This document shows, one piece after another, positions 22,812-35,000 of a DNA stretch of 64,000 nt. The notes below the pieces were generated by a model. That model saw only the letters and a program-made list of their open reading frames with translations. It did no database searches and was not told where the DNA came from. Within the stretch, counting starts at the first letter, position 1. Each line of letters starts with the position of its first letter. Source of the DNA: Diadema setosum (lineage: Eukaryota > Echinodermata > Echinoidea > Diadematoida > Diadematidae); assembly GCF_964275005.1 (NCBI RefSeq), contig NC_092702.1, positions 30,852,726 through 30,916,725 on the forward strand, written 5' to 3'. The position numbers were made by a program, and so were the translations under genes.

Positions 22812-25800
22812 CTGTAGAAGAATTGAACGGGAAAACATTTTGAAACATACAGACTGAGAGTAAGAATTTCCAATGATGGCTACAAAGTTGGACTGCATAC
22901 ATTTCCGCTAGCAAAAACTAAATTTTTTTACTTTATATTCTGGAAGAGGCATGAATTCCAGTAAGGGTATGTGAAATGTTATGGTGACAGACAAAACATC
23001 ATTAATTTTGGATCTGACTGAACTTTCAGTCAGTTATGTACAATAGTCCTGTAGGTTCATCTGGCTTGCAAGTGTTTGTAGATATTCACAAACCAGTAGT
23101 GGTGTGAGTGAATTTGGCAACGCACTTTGTTCTTCAGATACACACGCATGACACACCTCAAAAACACCCTGCAATAGACAACATACATTCTCTTGCTCTC
23201 TCTATAACACACTCGGATATCATGCCTTTCTCCTCTCTACTTTTTCATGATCTATGCCCAACAAAATGTTCTAAGTTCATGGCACTACTTTTGAAAAAAA
23301 ACAAACAAATAAACAAGCAACACATCAGGAGCGGATCCAGGAATTCTGCAAGGGGGAGGCGCCTTTATAAAATTGAAGGGGGGCAAACGCCCCCTTTTTT
23401 TAAATTTTTATTTCTTGTTTTAACAAAAAATAAAGAGGGGGTGCCCGTCCGGTGCACCCCCTTCTGGACCCGCAACTGCACATGTATGCATGTTTGAGAC
23501 TGATCATCATCTTTATCTCACCTCCTTGCACTGGCAAATAAAGCAGCTTTTCTTTCTTGTAGAGATTTTTGTCTTTCAACTGAGGACTTCCCGAATGTAG
23601 CTGCAGCAAATTTGGTGCACTGAAAAAAAAAAGTCAAAATCACAACAAGAATATCACAGATATAAAGTGTATCCCACGTAATGTGGCATAAATGCTAGAC
23701 TTCCATGTTTGTTTCTTCAGAAATGTGCAACTCCATTGCCAGGAACAAGGATATTAATGCTCTAAAACACATGCTTTAATGAAAGATTATGTGAACAGGA
23801 TAGTTTCCCACATGGTTCTAGCAAATGCAGATTGATTAGGGAAACGTTTGGGTGTTTCTATGTGCTGCCCTCATGTGACAGGATCTCTACAATTCATTTT
23901 TCTAGGATAGTAGAATATCGAAACAGCACCAACTATGATCATTCAGAAGGCCTGGAGAATTGTAATATGCCTAAACCCTATAAAGTTCAAAGCCTAAAGC
24001 CAAAGCCAAAATCCTCATGACACAGCTCTGTGAGTTACAACCATTACCAAATGCCTTGGCACATGAGCACTGATATTGTGCCACAATATTATTATGAGTG
24101 TCATGTTGGCTTAGAATTGACCGCACAATCTCTATGTGCAAGAGTTAAGTGTCAATACTGCTTAAAGCATATCACCCTCGCTGCTAGCTTAACATGCACA
24201 AAGTTAAACACAGATGCAGTTAGACATGGACGAAGTTCTGCTCACTGAGGGGGACGTCGACTGTGAAGCGGCACTACCGGTCCCTGGTTCATCCCGGGGC
24301 GACTGGTTGGGGTGCGGCCTGGGAGAGTTTGCTCCTCCTATCGACGAGCTCCTCCCAGCATCCGATGTGGTAGGGACCTCGGTCACATTCTCTAGTAGAT
24401 TAAAGATTGTGGCATCCACAGAATTGGTAGACTCTGAGGGGGAAAAAAAGAGAGAAAAGTACAAAAGAAATTCACTTCATGGAGAAAAATGAGTGACACA
24501 ATTCTGTCAGAGTGAAACTGACATTTGTGTATGTGTGTGTGTGTGGCCTTTTTTTTTTTTGCTACCAAGAGAGGGCGCAAGTCAGGGTGAGATCTCACAT
24601 AAGCTATGAGACAGGGCAGTTGGATTTGAGAGCTGGTCATGAGAGGTTGTCCAAGGATGATTTAACACAACAATACCAGAGCCTGACAATTTTTCCCCAG
24701 ATATTCAGCTGTCATCCTTGGTGCCCTCCTTGGACATATAGTGGGGGGCCTTGCATGTGTTATTTTTGATTTTCAGTTCAAGTTGATGTAAAAGTTTAAT
24801 TTTTGGTACCATTGTGTAGGTAATTGTCTATAGATCAATTTTGGTTCGAGTGTCAAGCACACAAGTAAGAAATACTCAAAATGGCCGCCAAAATCCAAGA
24901 TGGCCGCCAACTTCTAGACTTTTGTCAAAAAATTGGATAAAACTCTCCATTTGAAGTGATTTAAGTGCTGAACCTGATATTTTCAAGGGTAATGAGATTA
25001 TTGGACACATTTAGAAATAAAAACAATTAATGCCTTTCGCTTAATTTGCATAAATTCCACTTTTTAAGCTTTTTTCCTTAAAAAAATACAATTATTTAGA
25101 GACAAAATGTATATAAAAAATGAAATAATCACAAGGAACTGATAATAAGGAAAGAATTACAGCGAAATCTTCCAGAAATGTCCTAAAATACATTTTCAGC
25201 ACATCCGATGAATAGGGGGTCAATAGCTCCATGTTTTACAGAGGCATTATACTCCAAAGAAAGGTCCTGGAACTGCTAGCGCACCCATTTGAAGTGATTT
25301 AAGTGCTGAACCTGATATTTTCAAGGGTAATGAGATTATTGGACACATTTAGAAATAAAAACAATTAATGCCTTTTGCTTAATTTGCAAAAATTTACATA
25401 AATTCCATTTTTTAAGCTTTTTTTCCTTGAAAAATACAATTATTTAGAGACAAAATGTATATAAAAAATGAAATAATCACTTTCAAAGCAATGTATCGAT
25501 ACATTGCTTTGAAAGTGATTGCTATACAGAATCAGAACGTATGTGAGTTTTGTCCTGGAAGCTCATATTACAGGATATAACAGTAGTTGTTGAATTCATG
25601 TTCATGGAATACAGCAGTGAACACAGAAATGTACACATGCACGTTACATGATCAGGAGTTGATATTTTCACATGTTGTTAGATTTGCGAATAGTACCCAG
25701 ATCGCAGAATTCCAACAAATAACCCCAGGAAAACAGGTACGGTATGAAGTCTCATTAATAAAGATCGTCTTTGATGCGTTTGAGGTGACAAAAAATGATG

Positions 25801-28800
25801 TCAAGTATCAAAACTAAATGCAATCGTAGAATTTGCTTTGTGTTTGCTCTGTGTTGTGGGCTGCTCAGGTACAGCCCTTTTGCGATTTATACAGCGACTG
25901 GGCTGTGTATAGTTAGTGTACAGTGTATTTCGTCGCTGGGGTGACAAAACCTCGTATCTCAAAATTGTCAAATGTTCAGGAGAGCGAAAAAACATGGCGG
26001 CCAAAGCACTATAGTGAATGGGAAAGCCTTCTCTTTGACATGTCATGGTGGCTTCATTTTTGGAGTAAGACAGTTAGGATTTGGCCAAGACATCACTTGA
26101 CCCATTATTTGACCATTAAGCTAAAAAAAAAAATTTTGACATTTTTGAGATACGAGGTCTTGTCACCCCAGCGACGATTTACATAATACATGTATGTGTA
26201 TGCACAGGCCTGTCACATCATTATCACAGCAAGTCATGACTGGTACTCTTAGTGGTCTCAGTCTGGTGGCCCCTGGCTGGGCCCCCTGCCTTGGGCCAGC
26301 ACTTAGGCTCCTGGCCTCGGCCCGGCCTTGGGCCCCTGGAGCCCCATGGCCACCGGGCCACCGGGCCACCGGGCCCCCGGGCCTGGGCCCACTTGGGCTC
26401 TGGGCCCCTGGTTCTGGGCTAAGGCCCGTGGCCTTGGGTCCGGCCTTAGGCCCCGCCTTTGGCCCGGCTGTACTTTGTACATGGTCTATGTGAAATCAAG
26501 CTTGTCTGTAACTGTATAATTACAAATAATTACAAATAATCACAAATGATCAACAGGTCCATACTATGAATATATGAATATATAAATACATGAATATATG
26601 AATATATGAATATATATGTGAATATATATATTATTATATATGATTATATAAATGTGATCAGGCATTATGTTACGGTGTCAGATCTGCAGTCATTCATATA
26701 TAGTAAATTTTATGCATGTATAAATGCCGCTATGAAGTAACTTAATGCTCTACCGGGAAAACCGTTCCTTACTGGTAAAATATTGTCTTACCGATCTGCT
26801 TTCATTCAAGCATTACCGTTTGAAAACCGTTGCAAAGCTGACATGACTACCGGGAAAATACTCACGTAAAAAGAGGGCTTACCGTTGGCACAACTTTTAC
26901 AATACCGTACCGTTGTTACCGTACCTTTACCGATAGCGCGCGAGTACTGCAGAGCGCGCGCGCCCGCAAATCTGTACTTCTACTAAAGATAGTAGATAAC
27001 AAGATACGAAGGCGCGCGATAAAAATGGACACATTATGGCTACCTTACATGACGGTACAAAAGAGAGCTAAGTACAAACTCAGTACACCTTGGAACATCA
27101 TTCATTTCCAAAGGTAGTGGTATCTTTATTATCTTAAAAAGATTTAAAAATTATAGTCGTAGCTTTTTTTTCGATTAAGGGGATTATTTTGAAGAACGAG
27201 ATTTTAGAGTAATAAGGATTATTTCGTGGAGGTAAAAATTTGGCAACAACATGATCTCACAATCAAAACGCTTGATAAACAACAACAACATCTTCAAAGA
27301 CAGCGCGTCTCAGGCAAAAGACACACATCACCTGAGACGCGCTGTCCCTGAAGCCGCTGCTGCTGTTTATCAAGCGTCAAGGTATAAGTGTCCTTGTTGA
27401 TGTCGGTGTCAAAATCCTAATGTCATCAATACTGAAAATACTTAAAAGGGATGACTAGTAATTGATCAGTTGGAATCAGTGGGAATGCTGGGGGATGATT
27501 GTTCCAATCCTTGTGGGATTCATTTAAATATACATATCTATTATTGTGTAACGATCGCCCCGTCACTGTACAGGCATGCTAACCTGGAAACATTAAACTG
27601 CACATTACTTGAATATGAGACCATTCTGAAGCAAATAATTTTCACACAACAATAGATATATATTGTACTCTTAAATGAATCCCACAAGGATTGGAACAAT
27701 CACCCCCCAGCATTCCCACTGATCAGTTACTAGCCATCCCCTTTAAGTTAGGTTAAAATCGTAACAAACTTGGACAAATGACATGAAGGCTGAAATGGCA
27801 GCCAACCCTATTCATAACCACACAAGGAAAACATACTGTGGTCGTAATGGTCATTGTAGACAGGCTCGATGCTGTATGACTGTACTGTAGAACTGACTAC
27901 CATTCACATACAACTGTGTGCTTGTGATTTGCTTTTTGTCACGCTTGCACATTCTGTTTAGGTGTTTTTGTATGTGTCTTACAGCTTATGAATTTTTTTC
28001 TTGTCTAATCATGTCAGGCTGAATGAAGACAAAGATGATTTTCATTTAGTGAGATATGAACCCTGGTCAAAGGGCAATTGGGCTTCCAAGCCCTAAACAT
28101 TGCCTTTTTTTAAATGAAATGGTCCTGGAAAGGGGCACGAAGGTTTAAAGAACTGACAGGGAAATATCGGTTGACAACCCTGAAAGAGGATATTGTGTTT
28201 TCCCTATATTTTCTCGATCTGAAGGTGATTACTGATGCTCCTTGAGGGATTGAGTGGATGTTGTGCACAGTGACACTGCAAGGTTGTCCAGTGGAAACCA
28301 AATTTGCGGTCGCTACACACAGGTTCCTAACTACATGTTTTCTCAGCGGGGGATTTCGATGTGGTTGTAATTGGCAGGTGGTCATTATGGTGATTGCTAG
28401 AGCAAGAGTGGCTGTATTTGAATTTATGATCATCATCATGTAGCATACTTCTCAATCTGCCCTCTTCATTATGTGAATACGATACCTGGTGCATAGAGTC
28501 CACATGAGCTCTGTATGTCCACTATGAATAGTCTCATTTTGAAGGTGGATGTGTCAAAATGTAGTCTTGGGAGATGTGTGAACATATCACACATATGATC
28601 AAAATCATTTAAATATTTCCTTGAATGTGGGGAAAGGAGGAAATAGATATTTCCTGTACCTGTCACTATTCCAGCTGTCATGAAAAATCCATTGGATACC
28701 CAAGTATTTAAGTGCTTGGGTCAGATGGAATGCTTGTCTAGTCTTACTAAAATACTCAATGACCTTTTGGTAGTGGTTCATTGCTTTCCCTATAAAAAAA

Positions 28801-28983
28801 ACAACAACAACAAAACTTAGTTAGGGGTGTATATTGACCTCTAAATTGAGGTTTTCCCAGACAGTCCAGATCACTATGGAGTGAAGGAATTGAAACCTAG
28901 GTAATCAGGACCTTTGTCTGTGTGAACGACCCTCACATCCTGCAGGTCGATGATAACCATGTGCTATCTAACGTACACTTTTC

Positions 28984-29047
<64 letters not shown>

Positions 29048-32000
29048 CTACCATACTCGCCCAGGTGAAAAACTGAAAGTCAAGCGCCTGCTTCTTATCT
29101 GACAGAGTGAGTTAACCTATCGTCTAATCAGCCACACTCTAGTCTCACTTGATTATCTGGGCATATCAAACTCAGAGTGCTTTGACCCTGTACATGTAGG
29201 CTTGTCATGCTGCTCTTCAATGATAGTATACATTTCACTCAAAAATCATTAATACTTTTCAAGCAGTAGGTAGCATTTGTTTCATTTCACTTAAATAAAT
29301 GTCAATTATGGACCCTCTGTAAATAAAGTAAAGACCACAACTAATATCTCCTTCTCAACTTCAACATCTTTCATACCAAGGATTTTTATGGTGCTGATTG
29401 ATATTACTGCATATGCCAAAAAATTTGTGCGGTTTTAATTTTTGAGAATTTTGTAAGTCAGGTGCTATTCACGAAAATATTGACTCTGATCCCAAACATG
29501 AATGTCACATGCAAGTATGAATTTCTCCATACAGTATTGCACTCCACAATTGCGAATTTAACCACTCGAAAAATCGAAAAGTCCTGATTTGCGAACAATT
29601 AGACGCTCTAATCATATATGGTGTATGTGGTAATTATGTCACATTTAGTGGTGTTGCTATCCATGGAACGAAATGGCTCCAATCACAAGCTTAGAATCCC
29701 ACCTCATTCCAATTTTCACATCACACCCATGGATTGCTCTTGTACCTAGATCTTTCCTGATGATGTGCTGGGGTATGTGAGGCAGTACATCATGAACTTG
29801 TTTGACCATTCTTTCAAGAGGTCCATCCATCTCAGTCGTTTGCGGTTTCTCTTTCTCAGTAGCGGCAGGGGAGTGAGCAGGAGCTCTCTCTGAAAAATGA
29901 AACAATCAAGCACAACAGTGAAAACAAAAAGAGCCAAACAAGTCAAACATATAAAGTAGTACAAAGCAATACACATAATGCTTACATGAGTACATAATAT
30001 TTCAAGGAACTTTGAATCACATCACTTTAAAAACTTAATCCAACACCATAATACACATGCACAATATTTTTCATATAAAGTCAGAGTCAAATACAGCTTT
30101 CTTCGCAAGAACTACACACATGGTCACTGATACATATATTATGGTAAAGTGAAAAGGATAATAGCATACTTAATGTCAATTTAGAAAAAAAAAATAATAA
30201 TCCTATCCACATGATACAGCTGTATCTCTGAATACTTTTCATTACAACTTTTCAGTTAAGCAATGTGTCACATATCATGTGAATAAAACTGATCTTGGCA
30301 AAGAAACCAGCTCAGTCACATGGCAAAATACAGTCCAGATAAGAACCTGTGAGACCTGAAGGCTGCCACGATGATAGCTCTCTTGGTACAAACCTGGTAA
30401 TCTTGAGTCGACGCTGATCCTCTTGATATGCTCCGCTTTGTCCGCACTCGTAAATGGAGTGGCCTCCACGTTTAGAGCCTGTGCCATCAGCCCCTGAACG
30501 GCTCCCGAGTACTCGTCCGCCGTCTGGTAACTCTCTCTTTTCACAGTAGGTAATAGCCTGAAAGGTACACATATCGAACAGGTGCCAGTTTATCAATGTC
30601 TTTGATGAGTATATTAAGCTAACTGGTAGATATCGATTGTGTATATTAGTTGATGTCAGTTCCACTGTACCAGTCCCAAGTTAGTATATTTGATGAATAG
30701 TGTGAGTGGGTTTTTTTTATTATTATTATTAGTAATTTGAAAAAATGATAACATTGCAGGTTCATTCTTTACTTTTAAAGAACAAGATGTGTAACATTCC
30801 ATTTCAATTCTACTTGAGATATCTTGACCAAATATTTTTCCATAGTTGTCACATTCATATCTTTTTTGTATGAAATTACTTGTGGAAAAAGGAAATTTTG
30901 CAATTTTCATGAGCATAAGTGTGGTAGGTCAGTAACCACTAAAAGTTGCTTTTGCCTCACTTTCACACACATAAGACAAAAACAAAAACGTTCTGTACAT
31001 GTATCTTCCTGTTTGATCAATCATTGCTGAAGGGCAAAAGTCAACACACAACAAAAACATCCTCTTACAATAAATACACAATTGCCTCAAACTGCCTCAT
31101 ACCAAACAGAACTTGAGTTTTGCAATGGCACAAATTGCCAAAACAGAAAAAAAAATACATTAAAACTAGAAATGTCGCTATGGCGACTGGTGTATGCCTC
31201 CGCCATAATGCATGGTTCTCCTAATAGGTCTATAGTACAATGTCTTTACAATGTGTGATGACAGTTTCACACAATTGGCAAAATATTAAAATGACAGGTT
31301 TGCCACAAATGTGCTGAATGTTCACTTTCCTAGAACTAGGTTCAATTGGATGAATGATTAAAACGTCAGAGTGCAGGTATTTGGGGGAACTGATGATTTT
31401 CACTTGACTTTTGACCCTTTTACAAGTTTATGCATTGAGTAATTTTCAAGGTATTGAGAAAAAGTATAATTTCAGTATCAATTGGTAAAATAGTATTATC
31501 GAAACCTGGCCTTTGACCTTTGACCCCACGGTTCCAAAGAGAATCACTGTTAGGTAGAACATGCATAAATATGTAAGTTTCATGATAATACCTTGAGTTA
31601 CTTTTGAGATATGGAGGAAGAAGTGCAATTTAGCACTTTCACTTGACCTTTGACCTTTTGACCTTTGACCTTTTGGCAAGAAACTTCCCACAGAATATAT
31701 ATTGGGTTATACATGCATACATCAAGTTTTTTAAAAATCCTTCAGGCATTGCATAAATATAAGGAAAATAGTGATATTTTGAGGCGTTGACCTTGACCTT
31801 TGACCCCCTGACCTTTGACCCATGACCCCCAACTTCCCTAGATAATCACTGCCCATCGGTACATGCATATATACTAAGTTCCATGAAGATACCTTGAACC
31901 ATTTGCGAGATATGGAGAAAACATGAAATTTCAACCTTTTTTTCACAAAATAACCTGTGACCTTTGACCTTTGACCCCGTGACCCTAGAATCGAAACAAA

Positions 32001-35000
32001 GTATTATCCCCCAAGGATATACCCTCATACCAAGTTTGATGCAAAACCACCTCACGGTTCTTGAGATATCGACAAAAACAAAACGGGACGGACGGACGGA
32101 CGACCCGAAAACATAATGCCTCCGGCCACTTCGTTGGCGGAGGCATAAAAAATAGAAAACAAGTTTGTACAGATTTTATTTTACAGCATGCTCTGTATAA
32201 TTTGTAACAATTTACGTTTGTGTGGGGTTTTTTTCTGTGATCATTATTTTCTATGTGCTGGGCTATCATTCGTTCACAAAGAAGATAATCATGTGTCTCA
32301 ACAAATGCAGTTAGACAATTGTGTAAAATCAGCAGTCATCATAAAAGTATTTTGTGGGCAGTATCTGCACAGCTAGTCTGCAAATGGCTCATCTTTGTTA
32401 ATCTGTGGTCCAAAACAAAAATTTTCCTCATTGAAGTGTATGATCTCAATTGGGAAGTCCTCCCCTTCACACCCACACTCCAAAAATAACCTTTCTCGTG
32501 GGTGTAGGGAAATGTTTTCCCATTCAAAAGCTCAATTTTGCAATGTTTTGAATTACCAGAATATTTACAACTGAGAATTCTTTTGCATTTGGGAGGATTG
32601 TGCGAGATAACATTGTTAATGATGGTAAGCTCACAACCACAGACATACAAATCAAAGTGGTGACAATAAATCTTTAATGATATTTCTCTGCTACAGCATT
32701 TCAGCCTGGAGTAAAAATGCCTCCATTTTCCTCTAACCTTGGCCTGGCCTATTGATTCGGTTATAATCCCCTCCATTCTCCAACAACAATGGAAGGCCAG
32801 AAAAGTTCAGATTTGCGATTATAGTTTGCTATTGTGCATACATCAGCAACTGAGCTGCTCTTTATTATGTATCGCTTGTTTGTCAATTAAGTGCAAGCAG
32901 TGATATTCATTTGGGGATCTGGTGGATGTGTCTAAAGTGTGAATTGTGCAAGCAGACAGGTCAACCGTTCTTACCCCCTTTATACTGAGCAAAAAGGAGG
33001 TTGTGAAGCCTCCTACAGCAGCCTCGAGCAGCCTTTTAGCTCAGTATAAACAGACAGAATTCAGAAAAGGAGATCCGAACAGGTCAGGTTCTGAAACCAC
33101 CTACAGGGGGTGGTTTCAGAGCCTGCCATAGCGGTCTCACAGAGGCTCGGCTGCAGTTTAAACACTAGGGGGTTCGAAAAGTCGCTTTTTTGACGACCTG
33201 GAAGTTATCGCTAAAGGCCATTGCCAGCTAACAATAACAATCCAGCTGTCGCGATGAACCACCGCTGATAAATGCCATGCAACTTGCACACTCACGCACT
33301 CAATTTCATTTGTGTAATTCAAAAGCCTGAGCCGTATATCATGAATGGAGACAGTTGGGTCTGTTAGGGCCTGCTTTGGGCATAATATAAACAGATAAGT
33401 GACCGCTTTTTCAAAGCAGGGTTCTGAACTTTCTCGAGAAGGCTCTGAAACCTGCTCACATTGTAAACAGGGTATCTGATGCTTGAGCAGGAATCGTACC
33501 TGAGACTGAAAACTGTGCAGGGCACAAAGAGAAACCAGAGCATATCTTGCCACAGACTGCTACCGACGGCTTCAATGCTGATGTTAACCACCGGTCTGTC
33601 GGCAGTGAGGATCAGAGGCTGTACATCTTGGTCTATGCAAAATGCCCACGTGCTGCAATGTGAAAAAGAGGGACCAAAAAAGAAAAAGAAAAAAAGAAAC
33701 AACTACCAGCATCTCTTTATTAAATGAATATACAAGTCTTATGCTTGTTTATGCAACATAATTGGATTACATTACACTCAAATAAACAGATTCTTGTAAA
33801 TTCAATAACAGCATTCTATTAAGATATCACTATGACTATTCACATACACTTTCCTTCATGTCCAATGAGCTACAGAAGTTCCAAATATGCCTCAAGTGTT
33901 ATCACAATATCTTCCTTAGACTCTTCCCGTACTAAACAAGCACTGGCTGATTTTTGTTTCATGGAAGTTGGGCCTGAAGATAATCAAAGTTACCGGTATG
34001 TGGTGTTGAGTTCACAGCATAAATCTTTAAATTCAATTTACAGTAGAAAAAGAACATTATATATTTACATGGCCAAAAAAAAATTGTAGCCTCTGGATTA
34101 ACATGTGCATTTTCGAAGTGCTTAACAATTACAAAAGGGAACAAACATATACACTGTAAATGAACTATGAGTACAGAATAATCCACGATTACATAATCAT
34201 TGGTTCTTTTCTTGAAGTGAAATAATGGGTTTTGAGGTTCTTTTTGAAACTGTCAGTGGAGGAATACGACTGAATATAAGTATGGAGTTCATTCCAGAGA
34301 AGTGGAAAACTTACTTTTTATAATCACATGATTTTTATTCCATGACCCACAATGTTGACATAGTTCTTGCTCCGCCTAATGCCACTTGTCAATGTAGCAC
34401 CACTTTAAAGGCCTTTTTTGCATACTCTGTATGGCCAATACAAGTAATTGATACTGGCAGAAGAAATATCTTTAAAATTTTCTTACCATGACTGTAACAC
34501 TTTAGCGTACCAAAGTGTGATGTCATAGCCATTCATTGCCATGGAAACTGGTTCTAAACAACCTCACCTAGCCCGAGTGTCTATGCACACCTGGTTCCAG
34601 CCCAAGCTATAACATTAGACTGTGACATCATCATTTACGTACTCTATGCACATCTCTTTCAAACACTAAACAGCACCCACACCGTTACGGTGACCGCGCT
34701 TTCTCTGTCTGTGCCCCCTTCTCTGGAACAACCTCCCTGCTCATATTCAGTCCTCAACCTCCACTGACATTTTCCAAAAGAAATTAAAAACTCATTTATT
34801 TCACTTAAAGAAAAGAACCAATTATTATGTCATTGTTGATTATTTTGTACCTGTAGTCAATTCATATATATTTTGTTCTCTTTTGTTGATTGTAAAGTGC
34901 TTTGAAACATTTTTATCTTAAGCGCTACATGGAAATATTCCATATTATTATCATTATTATCATATGACAGCAGCCAAACATAGTAGGTAGAAGGGGGAGA

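Noticed and set aside
26194..26493. Pro/Gly-rich 99-residue frame
   Set aside because: Explained by the GGCCC low-complexity repeat, which recurs at 41.5 kb.
28110..28439. 109-residue minus frame in an AUP1 intron
   Set aside because: No domain, no splice support and no AUP1 similarity; the phases of exons 7 and 8 join without it.
31645..31690. CRISPR-like regular repeats (TGACCTTTGACC)
   Set aside because: Short direct repeats inside eukaryotic transposon units; no spacers of even length and no cas genes.
33158..33553. 131-residue minus frame overlapping AUP1 exon 5
   Set aside because: Wrong frame for the exon; the AUP1 frame there aligns to the family and this one does not.
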